This document shows, piece by piece, positions 18,354 to 26,830 of a DNA stretch of 64,000 nucleotides. The position numbers and the translations under genes are program-made. The stretch covers positions 2,914,001 through 2,978,000 of the forward strand of contig NZ_CP082271.1 in NCBI RefSeq assembly GCF_019880365.1, written 5' to 3'. Positions within the stretch are counted from its first letter, which is position 1; every line of letters begins with the position of its first letter. The notes beneath the pieces were generated by a model that saw only the letters and a list, made by a program, of their open reading frames with translations, was not told where the DNA came from and made no database searches. The stretch is from Pseudomonas sp. DNDY-54 (GTDB lineage: Bacteria; Pseudomonadota; Gammaproteobacteria; Pseudomonadales; Pseudomonadaceae).

Positions 18354-18659
18354 ATGCAGCGGTTACTGATCCCCCTCCTGACAATCCTGCTCGGTGCCCA
18401 AGCCCATGCGGAGATCATCCGTATCCCAATTGGCCAGCAAGGACAACCCGACGTCACCCTACCCAGTCGGGGTGACTCAAAAAATACAGTCCTCGAGCGC
18501 TTCGGCCTTGCTGACGAAGAACATCCGGCCGTCGGCACGCCTCCGATTACCCGGTGGGATTACCGGGAGTTCTCGGTCTATTTTGAAGGTAGCCGAGTGA
18601 TTAACAGCGTTCAGCATCACCAACGCAACACGCCACCTCAGCGAGGCATACAACCTTGA
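18354..18659 (+). CDS. Small secreted protein of unknown function
   Basis: 101 residues with a clear signal peptide, MQRLLIPLLTILLGAQAHA, likely cleaved after Ala19, leaving a mature periplasmic protein of about 80 residues. The mature part contains RIPIGQQGQP, LERFGLADEEHPAVGTPPITRWDY and FSVYFEGSRVINSVQ. The latter two resemble a small phosphodiesterase-associated family seen in pseudomonads, but no function is known to me. The stop overlaps the TTG start of glpQ, so the two are translationally coupled and may act on the same pathway. Confidence 0.75.
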   Translation: MQRLLIPLLTILLGAQAHAEIIRIPIGQQGQPDVTLPSRGDSKNTVLERFGLADEEHPAVGTPPITRWDYREFSVYFEGSRVINSVQHHQRNTPPQRGIQP

Positions 18660-19378
18660 CGCTCATTTACGGCCACCGCGGCGCCAAGGGCGAGGCGCCT
18701 GAAAATACCCTGGCGGGCTTCAAGCAGTGCCTCGCTCATGGCGTACGCCGGTGCGAACTGGACCTGCATTTGTCCAAGGACGGCGAACTCATGGTCATTC
18801 ATGATCCGACCCTCAAACGCACCACTGGCCGACGCGGTAAGGTCGTGGAACACGATGCTGAAGAACTGATTCATTACGACGCGCGCCACGGAGGGCCAGG
18901 CTGGAAACAACCCTGTCCTATACCCCGCCTGGCGGAGCTGTTCGAGAAATGCGAGTTCGAGCACTGGCAATTGGAGGTCAAAAGCGCCTCCAGAGTGCGC
19001 GCCGCACGATCTGTGCTGGCTATCAAGGCGCTGGCCGAACGTTACGATCTGGTTGACCGAATCACCGTTACGTCCGGATCTCGGGAGGTACTGCGTGCCT
19101 TGAAGCGATTGGCGCCTGAACTATCGTGCGGGCTGGTCGCCGAATATAGTTGGCTCGATCCTTTGAAAGTAGCCAAACAATACAACTGCAACTTGCTGGC
19201 TTTGAAATGGACACTATGCACCCCTGAACGGATCGCCAAAGCCCGTCAGCAGGGCCTCCACGTATCAGTCTGGACGGTAAACGAACCGGCGTTGATGCGT
19301 CGCTTAGCAGACTTCGGCGTTGATAGCCTGATTACCGATTATCCCGGACTGGCCGTTACGACACTGCGAAACGCGTAA
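18656..19378 (+). CDS. glpQ: Glycerophosphodiester phosphodiesterase (TTG start)
   Basis: 240-residue GDPD that splits glycerophosphodiesters to glycerol-3-phosphate and an alcohol. A TIM-barrel signature is complete: HRGAKGEAPENT (His7), CELDLHLSKDG (Glu34, Asp36) and VIHDPTL (His49). There is no signal peptide, so it is cytoplasmic like E. coli UgpQ. The start is TTG within ACCTTGACG, whose TGA is the stop of the preceding gene; a GAGG lies about 9 bases upstream. Downstream is a hairpin before convergent sthA. Confidence 0.9.
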   Translation: MTLIYGHRGAKGEAPENTLAGFKQCLAHGVRRCELDLHLSKDGELMVIHDPTLKRTTGRRGKVVEHDAEELIHYDARHGGPGWKQPCPIPRLAELFEKCEFEHWQLEVKSASRVRAARSVLAIKALAERYDLVDRITVTSGSREVLRALKRLAPELSCGLVAEYSWLDPLKVAKQYNCNLLALKWTLCTPERIAKARQQGLHVSVWTVNEPALMRRLADFGVDSLITDYPGLAVTTLRNA

Positions 19379-19383
19379 GGCCT

Positions 19384-19411
19384 CGCGTAGCCCCATTGCG
19401 GTGGCTACGCG
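19384..19411. terminator. Hairpin between convergent glpQ and sthA
   Basis: Stem CGCGTAGCC (19384-19392) pairs with GGCTACGCG (19403-19411). No U-tract follows on either strand, so it is at best a weak or Rho-assisted terminator. Confidence 0.35.
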
Positions 19412-19499
19412 CTCATCTGCCCTCAAAAGCTCTCCCGATTCGGCCAGCGCCAACCCCGGGTATCCTCTCCGTCCGGCTCAGGCCACCGGTCGGAGCCGC

Positions 19500-20894
19500 T
19501 CAAAAAAGCCGGTTTAGCCCGTCAAACGCGGCGACACGATAAGCCTCGGCCATGGTCGGGTAGTTGAAGGTGGTATTGATGAAATACTTGATCGTATTCG
19601 CCTCGCCCGGCTGATTCATGATCGCCTGCCCGATGTGGACGATTTCAGACGCCTGATAGCCAAAGCAATGCACGCCAAGCACCGCCAGCGTCTCGCGATG
19701 GAAAAGGATTTTCAGCATCCCCACTGGCTCGGCAGAAATCTGCGCGCGCGCCATTCCCTTGAAGAACGCCTTACCCACCTCATAGGGGACTTTCGCTTCG
19801 GTGAGCTCGCGCTCGTTCTTGCCGATCGAGCTGATCTCAGGAATGGTGTAAATACCAGTCGGCACGTCATCGACGAAACGCCAGCTGTCGTTCTCGACGA
19901 TGCTACCTGCGGCCGAACGCCCTTGGTCATACGCCGCGCTGGCCAGCGAAGGCCAGCCAATCACATCGCCCGCCGCGTAAATGTTGCCGACATCGGTACG
20001 GTAATGTTCGTCGACTTTGATCTGGCCGCGGCTATTGACCTTCAGACCAATGTTTTCCAGAGAAAGCTTGTCGGTGTTACCGGTTCGTCCGTTACACCAA
20101 AGAAACGCATCGGCTTTGATCTTCTTGCCCGATTTGAGGTGCAGGATGACGCCGTTATCCACGCCTTCAACACGCTCGTACTCCTCGTTATGCCGGATGA
20201 GTACGTTGTTGTTGCGCAGGTGGTAGCTCAAGGCGTCGGAGATTTCATCGTCGAGGAAGCTGAGCAGTTGATCGCGGTTGTCGATCAGATCGACCAGCAC
20301 ACCGAGGCCACTAAAGATCGATGCGTACTCGGAGCCGATCACACCGGCCCCGTAAATGATCAGGCGGCGGGGTGTATGGCTCAGAGTGAGAATGGTATCG
20401 CTGTCGTAGACACGGGGGTGCGAAAAGTCGACATCAGCGGGTCGGTAGGGCCGCGAGCCGGTGGCGATAATGAACTGGTTAGCCACCAGCGTTTCTACCA
20501 TGCCGTTTGCGCTGACCACTTCCACAGTCTGCTCGTCTGCAAAGCTGGCGGTGCCAAAGAAGATATCGATCCGGTTACGCGCGTAATAGCCAGTGCGCGA
20601 GGTGACCTGCTTGCCGATCACGCTTTCAGCGCTCTTCAGCACATCGGGAAAGGAAAACCAGCGCGGCTCGCCGATCTGGCGGAACAGCGGATTGGTGTTG
20701 TACTGCATGATCTGCCGCACGGAATGACGCAGCGCCTTTGACGGGATGGTCCCCAAGTGCGTGGAATTGCCGCCCACATGGGGCCTGCTATCGACCACCG
20801 CAACCTTGCGGCCTGCCTTGACCGCGTTCATCGCCGCGCCTTCACCGGCGGGGCCCGAGCCCAGAATCACCACGTCGTAGTTGTAGACCGCCAT
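19500..20894 (-). CDS. sthA: Soluble pyridine nucleotide transhydrogenase
   Basis: 464-residue FAD flavoprotein exchanging hydride between NADH and NADP+, used to dispose of excess NADPH. The FAD-binding GSGPAGEG is at the N-terminus, the NAD-binding IYGAGVIGSEYAS lies mid-protein, and the dimerisation end is NTTFNYPTMAEAYRVAA. The ATG at 20894, with AGGGG upstream, gives exactly the usual 464 residues. The usual GGNCTHLGT reads GGNSTHLGT here, and VIGCEYAS reads VIGSEYAS, so two conserved Cys are Ser. Separated by about 160 bases from the nqr operon. Confidence 0.95.
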   Translation of the reverse strand: MAVYNYDVVILGSGPAGEGAAMNAVKAGRKVAVVDSRPHVGGNSTHLGTIPSKALRHSVRQIMQYNTNPLFRQIGEPRWFSFPDVLKSAESVIGKQVTSRTGYYARNRIDIFFGTASFADEQTVEVVSANGMVETLVANQFIIATGSRPYRPADVDFSHPRVYDSDTILTLSHTPRRLIIYGAGVIGSEYASIFSGLGVLVDLIDNRDQLLSFLDDEISDALSYHLRNNNVLIRHNEEYERVEGVDNGVILHLKSGKKIKADAFLWCNGRTGNTDKLSLENIGLKVNSRGQIKVDEHYRTDVGNIYAAGDVIGWPSLASAAYDQGRSAAGSIVENDSWRFVDDVPTGIYTIPEISSIGKNERELTEAKVPYEVGKAFFKGMARAQISAEPVGMLKILFHRETLAVLGVHCFGYQASEIVHIGQAIMNQPGEANTIKYFINTTFNYPTMAEAYRVAAFDGLNRLF

Positions 20895-21062
20895 ACTCAC
20901 CCCTGAACACGCAGCAGGCTGCCCTGCCGCTGTTAACGAATTCGGTTATCCGTGTACAGTGCCGTTGCTCGCACTATCGTCTGGATTATCGCGCCGACCT
21001 GAGCGAACGGCGCTTACGTGTTGGCTGTGGGGTTATTCCACCGGCCGGACAAGCGCCGCTTT

Positions 21063-21293
21063 TCAGCGTCTAGTTGCGTCATAAGCGAGATCAGCTTTGG
21101 GGTCTCCATCTGACTGGGCATTAACCTCTTCACATTTCTCCCGGCTACCACCGCAGATCGAGCATTCCTTCTCAATACCGAGGTTGGCAATGCCTCCACA
21201 GGAACCGGCGATAGGTTTGCGGCCCATGATCACGCCGATGGACATACCAAATACCACTAACAACATGACGAGAAACACGATCAACCAAGTCAT
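21063..21293 (-). CDS. nqrM: Na+-NQR maturation protein NqrM
   Basis: 76-residue protein: one N-terminal membrane helix (about 2-22), then GVIMGRKPIAGSCGG and a cluster of Cys32, Cys44, Cys47 and Cys54. This is the signature of NqrM, which supplies iron to the membrane-embedded Cys site of NqrD/NqrE during assembly of the sodium pump. It overlaps apbE by 4 bases and is last gene of the nqr operon. Length and cysteine spacing match the family. Confidence 0.93.
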   Translation of the reverse strand: MTWLIVFLVMLLVVFGMSIGVIMGRKPIAGSCGGIANLGIEKECSICGGSREKCEEVNAQSDGDPKADLAYDATRR

Positions 21294-22315
21294 TGCTCTA
21301 CTCCCGCACCGAACAGCTCATCAAAGGCCTCGGTGCTCTTGCTTACAAATTCCTGCCCTTCGCGAATGACGAAGAACGCCGCGATGTTTCTTTCCGCCGC
21401 ATACGCCAAACCCCGCTCGGGCCCCAAAACCATGAGCACAGTAGACAACCCGTCCGCCCTCAATGTCGACGGGTCGACAACCGTCACGGCTGCCAGATGG
21501 TGCTCAATTGGCGCGCCGCTTTGCGGATCCAGCGTGTGCGAGTAACGCTTGCCGTTACGCTCGAAATAGTTGCGGTAGTCGCCCGACGTGGACACGGCCA
21601 GGCCATCCAGCTGAATGATCCGTTGCGCAACCCGCTCGTTGTCCAGTGGCGCTTCGATAGCGATGCGCCACGGCGCGTCGTCCGGTTTGCGGCCCTTGGC
21701 CTTGAGCTCGCCAGTGATCTCCACTAGATAGCTATGCACATTTGAAGCTTCGAGCTGCGCCGCTACCCGATCTACCGCGTAGCCTGCGGCAATACTGTTG
21801 AAGTCAACCTGCACGGCTCGGTCCTTGCAAAGCTGCTCGCCATCGACGCGCAGGTGTTCCTGGCCGACGTCCTGCCTGACTCGCGCTATCTCCTCTGCAG
21901 ACGGCACTTGCTCACTGCGCCCCTGTGGGCCGAAGCCCCATAAATTGAGTAGCGGCTCGATAGTCAGATCCAACGCCCCGTTGCTTTCGCGAGAGAGCTG
22001 CTGGCCTGCCAGCACCAGCTCGCGCACACCGTTAGGCACAGCCATGCATCGATCCGCAGGCAGGGCGTTGAACGTTTCGATAACGGAATCGGCTCGGTAG
22101 GTCGACAGTTGCTGGTCGATCTCAGCAAGAATCGCCTCGGTGCCTCGCTGCAGCTGCGCCTTATCGATCGCGTTGCCGCCCGCCACATACTTGACTGAAT
22201 ACGTGCTGCCCATTGTGGGGCCGCTAAAACTTTCCACCTTCTCTTGAAACAGACAGCCCGTCAGGGCTGCCGCCAGGGCGGCAACGATGACGGGCTGGAG
22301 TAACGCGTGGCTCAT
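21290..22315 (-). CDS. apbE: FAD:protein FMN transferase ApbE
   Basis: 341-residue periplasmic lipoprotein that attaches FMN through phosphoester bonds to threonines of NqrB and NqrC. The lipobox is LTGC with Cys21. The family motifs are GPTMGSTYSVKY, DFNSIAAGYAVDRV and SHTLDPQSGAPIEHH plus TLRADGLSTVLMVLG, which hold the Mg and flavin sites. The ATG at 22315 is preferred over a TTG four codons upstream. It starts one base after the nqrF stop and overlaps nqrM, so flavinylation is co-expressed with its targets. Confidence 0.95.
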   Translation of the reverse strand: MSHALLQPVIVAALAAALTGCLFQEKVESFSGPTMGSTYSVKYVAGGNAIDKAQLQRGTEAILAEIDQQLSTYRADSVIETFNALPADRCMAVPNGVRELVLAGQQLSRESNGALDLTIEPLLNLWGFGPQGRSEQVPSAEEIARVRQDVGQEHLRVDGEQLCKDRAVQVDFNSIAAGYAVDRVAAQLEASNVHSYLVEITGELKAKGRKPDDAPWRIAIEAPLDNERVAQRIIQLDGLAVSTSGDYRNYFERNGKRYSHTLDPQSGAPIEHHLAAVTVVDPSTLRADGLSTVLMVLGPERGLAYAAERNIAAFFVIREGQEFVSKSTEAFDELFGAGVEQ

Positions 22316-22316
22316 G

Positions 22317-23540
22317 CTAGCCGCCAAAGTCGTCGAGGAGGATATTCTCCGGTTCGACGCCCAGGTCGGTGAGCATCTTGATCACCGACGCGTTCATCAT
22401 TGGCGGGCCGCACATGTAGAACTCGCAGTCTTCAGGTGCCGGGTGGTCCTTAAGATAGTTCTCGTACAGCACGTTGTGAATAAAGCCGGTCGGGCCTTCC
22501 CAGTTGTCTTCGGGTTGAGGATCGGACAGCGCCAGGTGCCACTGGAAGTTCTCATTCTCGGCCTGTAACTGATCGTACTCCTCCACATAAAACGCCTCGC
22601 GCATTGAACGTGCGCCATACCAGAAGCTCATCTTGCGCTTGGAATTCAGGCGTTTTAGCTGATCGAAGATGTGCGACCGCATCGGAGCCATGCCGGCACC
22701 ACCGCCGATGAACACCATTTCCGCATCCGTGTCCTTGGCGAAAAACTCACCAAAAGGACCATAGACGGTAACTTTGTCGCCGGGCTTAAGGCTGAACACC
22801 CAGGACGACATCTTTCCTGGTGGCAAATCGTCCTTACCCGGCGGCGGTGAGGCAATTCGGATGTTGAACTTCACAAGGCCAACTTCTTCGGGGTAGTTCG
22901 CCATGGAGTACGCACGAATGACGGTCTCGTCGACCTTCGATACGTACTTCCACTGGTTGAACTTGTCCCAGTCACCGCGATATTCCTCCTGAATATCGAA
23001 GTCCTTGTAACGAACCTCATGCGGGGGGCATTCCAGCTGTACATAACCACCGGCGCGGAAGTCAACGTTCTCACCTTCCGGCAACTTCAGCGTCAGCTCC
23101 TTGATGAAGGTCGCAACGTTCGGGTTGGACAGTACGGTGCACTCCCACTTCTTCACACCGAACACTTCTTCCGGCACTTCGATCTGCATGTCCGCCTTTA
23201 CCGGAGTCTGGCAGGACAGGCGCCAGCCTTCGCCCGCCTCACGGCGGGTGAAATGCGACTCTTCGGTGGGCAGCATCTCGCCGCCACCGCTTTCGACGAT
23301 GCACTTGCACTGAGCACAAGTACCGCCACCGCCGCATGCAGATGACAGGAAGATGTTATTAGCAGCCAGCGTTTGCAGCAGCTTGCCGCCCGCCGGAACG
23401 GTAATGGTGCGTTCGCCGTTGATCTCGATGTTGACATCACCGCTGGACACCAGCTTGGCGCGCGCAGCGAGGATGATCACCACCAACGCAAGCACGATGG
23501 CGGTGAACATGCCGATGGCGAGGAAAATTTCGTAACTCAT
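22317..23540 (-). CDS. nqrF: Na+-NQR subunit F (NADH dehydrogenase, 2Fe-2S/FAD)
   Basis: 407-residue electron-entry subunit. N-terminal membrane helix (about 4-26); ferredoxin-like 2Fe-2S domain with Cys69, Cys75, Cys78 and Cys110; FAD domain with RAYSMANYPEE; NADH domain with GGGAGMAPMRSH and the terminal YMCGPPMMN. It takes hydride from NADH and passes electrons through FAD and 2Fe-2S toward the flavins. It lies 15 bases after nqrE. Confidence 0.97.
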   Translation of the reverse strand: MSYEIFLAIGMFTAIVLALVVIILAARAKLVSSGDVNIEINGERTITVPAGGKLLQTLAANNIFLSSACGGGGTCAQCKCIVESGGGEMLPTEESHFTRREAGEGWRLSCQTPVKADMQIEVPEEVFGVKKWECTVLSNPNVATFIKELTLKLPEGENVDFRAGGYVQLECPPHEVRYKDFDIQEEYRGDWDKFNQWKYVSKVDETVIRAYSMANYPEEVGLVKFNIRIASPPPGKDDLPPGKMSSWVFSLKPGDKVTVYGPFGEFFAKDTDAEMVFIGGGAGMAPMRSHIFDQLKRLNSKRKMSFWYGARSMREAFYVEEYDQLQAENENFQWHLALSDPQPEDNWEGPTGFIHNVLYENYLKDHPAPEDCEFYMCGPPMMNASVIKMLTDLGVEPENILLDDFGG

Positions 23541-23555
23541 CAGTTCATCCCGTCC

Positions 23556-24164
23556 TTACAGCTGTACGCCAGAGAAAGACATGAAGCCCAGCGACATCAG
23601 TCCGATGGTGATGAAGGTGATTCCCAGACCTTGAAGGCCGTCTGGCACATCGCTGTATTTGAGCTTCTCGCGAATACCAGCCAGCAAGGCGATTGCCAGC
23701 GCCCAGGACAGGCCCGAGCCGACCCCATAAACCGTACTTTCTGCCAGGTTGTAGTCACGCTCGACCATGAACAGGGTGCCGCCCATGATGGCGCAGTTCA
23801 CCGTAATCAACGGAAGAAACACGCCCAGCGCGTTGTAGAGGCTCGGCACGTACTTATCGAGCGTCATCTCAAGAATCTGGACGATGGCCGCGATGACACC
23901 GATGTAGCTGAGCAGCCCAAGAAAGCTCAGATCTACCTCAGGCAGACCAGCCCAGGACAGCGCACCCGCTTTTAGCAGATAGGTGTAGATCAGGTTGTTG
24001 GCTGGAACAGTAATGGTCTGCACGACAATGACGGCGATACCCAGACCGATCGCTGTTTCCACCTTCTTAGAAATCGCAATGAAGGTACACATGCCGAGGA
24101 AGAACGCCAGAGCCATGTTCTCGATGAACACGGCCCGGACGAACAGGCTGATGTAATGCTCCAT
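23556..24164 (-). CDS. nqrE: Na+-NQR subunit E
   Basis: 202-residue integral membrane subunit with about six helices. With NqrD it forms the pseudo-symmetric pair that carries a membrane iron centre; the conserved half-site TVNCAIMGG is visible. The start overlaps the nqrD stop by one base. Hydrophobicity, length and RnfA/NqrE-type sequence agree with the family. Confidence 0.96.
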   Translation of the reverse strand: MEHYISLFVRAVFIENMALAFFLGMCTFIAISKKVETAIGLGIAVIVVQTITVPANNLIYTYLLKAGALSWAGLPEVDLSFLGLLSYIGVIAAIVQILEMTLDKYVPSLYNALGVFLPLITVNCAIMGGTLFMVERDYNLAESTVYGVGSGLSWALAIALLAGIREKLKYSDVPDGLQGLGITFITIGLMSLGFMSFSGVQL

Positions 24165-24832
24165 TAGTAAGCCTCCTTGTTCGAGACTTGCGGCGCCATC
24201 TTGAACGAAGGCTTCTCGACCTGTTCCTTCTTCCAGGCACGGATGCCCCAGATGAAAAAGCCGATCAGAAAGAACGCCGAAGGTGGAAGCAGCATCATGC
24301 CGTTAGGCAGGTACCAGCCCCCGTCGTTGACCACCGGAAGAATGGTGTAGCCCATCAACTTACCCGCGCCGAACAGCTCGCGAATGATACCGAGTGCAAT
24401 CAGCATGGCGCTGTAACCAAGACCGTTACCAAGACCGTCGAAGAACGACAGCACCGGAGGGTTCTGCATGGCGAACGCTTCGGCCCGACCCATCACGATA
24501 CAGTTGGTGATAATCAGACCGACAAACACCGACAGCTGTTTGGACAGTGAGAAGGCATAAGCCTTTAGCACCTGGTCAACTAGGATCACCAGCGAGGCGA
24601 TGATCACCATCTGCACGATCATGCGAATCGAGCCTGGAATCTGGCTGCGGATCATGGAGATGAACAGGTTGGAGAACGCAACCACCAAAGTCAGCGCGAC
24701 CGACATCACCAGCGCCGTCTTGAGGTTGGAGGTAACTGCCAGCGCCGAACAGATCCCGAGGATCTGCAGGCCGATGGGGTTGTTGTTGAAGACCGGATTG
24801 AACAGGACTTCCTTGATAGTAGGTTGCGACAT
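24164..24832 (-). CDS. nqrD: Na+-NQR subunit D
   Basis: 222-residue integral membrane subunit, RnfE/NqrD family. Its Cys sites are LQILGICSALAVT and LIITNCIVMGRAEAFA, the latter being the iron-centre motif shared with NqrE. The ATG is the one in TGATCATG directly after the nqrC stop; an upstream TTG two codons earlier is less likely. About six membrane helices. It partners NqrE in sodium translocation. Confidence 0.96.
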   Translation of the reverse strand: MSQPTIKEVLFNPVFNNNPIGLQILGICSALAVTSNLKTALVMSVALTLVVAFSNLFISMIRSQIPGSIRMIVQMVIIASLVILVDQVLKAYAFSLSKQLSVFVGLIITNCIVMGRAEAFAMQNPPVLSFFDGLGNGLGYSAMLIALGIIRELFGAGKLMGYTILPVVNDGGWYLPNGMMLLPPSAFFLIGFFIWGIRAWKKEQVEKPSFKMAPQVSNKEAY

Positions 24833-24834
24833 GA

Positions 24835-25623
24835 TCAAGCCTCCCCAGCGCGCAGGTTAGCGATAAATGGACCGAAGCCGTTTTCACCCAGCCAGAAATG
24901 CAGGAGGTTGTTAACCCCGTTACTGGTCAAGGTTGCACCGGCAAGAGCATCGACCTGGTGATCGGCTCGCGGACTTTGTGGATCAACACCGCCCTTGACT
25001 ACCTGGATGGCCAGCTTGCCGTTCTCGTTGAACAGCTCCTTGCCTTGCCACTGACTGCGCCACTTCGGGTTGTCGACTTCGCCACCGAGGCCAGGCGTTT
25101 CGCCGTGCTGATAGAAGCCCAGGCCTTCAACCGTATTGATGTCACCCTGGACAGCAATGAAGCCATACAGCGTCGACCATAGGCCGTAGCCACGAACCGG
25201 AATGATCAGTGTCGAAAGCTCGCCATTTTCTTCGACCGTGTAAACGACGCTGTACCGTTCGCGACGCTTGATCGAGGCGATATCTTCGTCACCTGGCAGC
25301 GCCTTGGAAAGCTCAGGATCTTTCGCCGCGACCAGTGGATCGAAGGTGTTCGGATCAAACTCGTCGCTGTATTCACCTGTCTCGAGGTTGACCAGCTTGG
25401 CGACAATACGCTCGTTATAGAGCTGTTTGACCTGGTTTCCAGACATGCCGGGCTCGCCCAGACCGGCAATCGCCAGAATGCTGCGCTGTTTATCCAGCTG
25501 CCGGTTTTCCAGCTGCGTCGGGCGTAGCGCCACGGCCGCACCCGCTACGAACACCGAACAGACCAGGCAGACCAACAAGGCCACAACCAGCGTCCGGACG
25601 GTGGATTCTTTTTGACTAGACAT
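24835..25623 (-). CDS. nqrC: Na+-NQR subunit C (covalent FMN)
   Basis: 262-residue subunit with one N-terminal helix and a periplasmic FMN-binding domain. The flavinylation motif DALAGATLTS places FMN on Thr231, modified by ApbE. The start MSSQKEST overlaps nqrB by 8 bases, and the 16 codons open upstream lack similarity. The GLGGEV segment near the middle is typical of NqrC/RnfG. Confidence 0.96.
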   Translation of the reverse strand: MSSQKESTVRTLVVALLVCLVCSVFVAGAAVALRPTQLENRQLDKQRSILAIAGLGEPGMSGNQVKQLYNERIVAKLVNLETGEYSDEFDPNTFDPLVAAKDPELSKALPGDEDIASIKRRERYSVVYTVEENGELSTLIIPVRGYGLWSTLYGFIAVQGDINTVEGLGFYQHGETPGLGGEVDNPKWRSQWQGKELFNENGKLAIQVVKGGVDPQSPRADHQVDALAGATLTSNGVNNLLHFWLGENGFGPFIANLRAGEA

Positions 25624-26827
25624 TACGTGCCAGCCTCCGCTTGATGTTGGCCTGTACGACAAAGTGGTCAATCAACGGGGCGCAGAGGTTGGCAAACAGA
25701 ATCGCCAGCATCATGCCCTCCGGAAAGGCCGGGTTCACCACCCGGATCAACACCACCATCACACCAATGAGGATGCCGAAAACCCATTTCCCGGTATTCG
25801 TCATCGAGGCAGAAACAGGATCGGTCGCCATGAAGATCAGGCCGAATGCGAAACCACCCACAACCATATGCCAGTACCACGGCATGGCGAACATCGGGTT
25901 GCTGTCCGAGCCGATCAGGTTGAACAGATAGCTCAACGCGATCATGCCAATCATCACACCGGATACGATCCGCCAGGAGGCGATCTTGCTCAGCAGCAAA
26001 ACAGCGCCGCCGATAAAGATGGCGAGGGTGCTGGTTTCGCCGATCGAACCGTGAATAGTGCCGACGAAGGCATCCATCCAGGTAATTCCACTGGCAACGA
26101 CGTTTTCCATGCCGCCAGCAAAGCTTAGGCTCAGGGCAGTTGCACCGGAATAGCCATCCACCGCCGTCCAGACAGCGTCGCCAGACATCTGTGCCGGGTA
26201 GGCAAAGAACAGAAACGCACGTCCGGTGAGCGCAGGATTGAGGAAGTTCTTCCCGGTGCCGCCAAAGATTTCCTTGCCGATCACGATACCGAAGCTGATC
26301 CCCAACGCCACCTGCCACAGCGGAATGCTAGGCGGCAGAATCAAGGCGAACAGCACTGAGGTGACGAAGAAACCTTCGTTGACCTCATGCTTGCGGATCG
26401 AAGCGAACAGCACTTCCCAGAACCCGCCGACGATGAAGGTCACTGCGTAGACAGGAACGAAGTACGCCGCGCCCTGGATGAAGTTATCCCATAGGCTGGT
26501 TGGATCGAAGCCGGCGAGCATGCCAATCAGACCGAAGCGCCAGCCCTCCTGAGCAGCAAGCAATTCCGGCGCCTGCGCGTAGATCAAGTTGGCCTGGTAG
26601 CCCGTGTTCCACATGCCGAAAAACATGGCCGGGAAGGTGCAAAGCCAGACCGTGATCATCATCCGCTTGAGGTCGATGCCGTCACGTACGTGAGCGGTGG
26701 TCTTGGTCACGCTGCCAGGGCGATACAGGAAGGTGTCTGCAGCTTCATAGAGCGCATACCACTTCTCGTACCTGCCGCCCTTCTCGAAATTGTGCTCGAT
26801 CTTGTCGAGGAATTCGCGAATGCCCAT
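25616..26827 (-). CDS. nqrB: Na+-NQR subunit B (covalent FMN, riboflavin, quinone)
   Basis: 403-residue polytopic subunit with about ten helices. The flavinylation motif is VDGYSGATALS with acceptor Thr230. It is the main sodium-channel and ubiquinone-reaction subunit in the family. It lies 3 bases after nqrA. Confidence 0.97.
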   Translation of the reverse strand: MGIREFLDKIEHNFEKGGRYEKWYALYEAADTFLYRPGSVTKTTAHVRDGIDLKRMMITVWLCTFPAMFFGMWNTGYQANLIYAQAPELLAAQEGWRFGLIGMLAGFDPTSLWDNFIQGAAYFVPVYAVTFIVGGFWEVLFASIRKHEVNEGFFVTSVLFALILPPSIPLWQVALGISFGIVIGKEIFGGTGKNFLNPALTGRAFLFFAYPAQMSGDAVWTAVDGYSGATALSLSFAGGMENVVASGITWMDAFVGTIHGSIGETSTLAIFIGGAVLLLSKIASWRIVSGVMIGMIALSYLFNLIGSDSNPMFAMPWYWHMVVGGFAFGLIFMATDPVSASMTNTGKWVFGILIGVMVVLIRVVNPAFPEGMMLAILFANLCAPLIDHFVVQANIKRRLARNV

Positions 26828-26830
26828 TCC

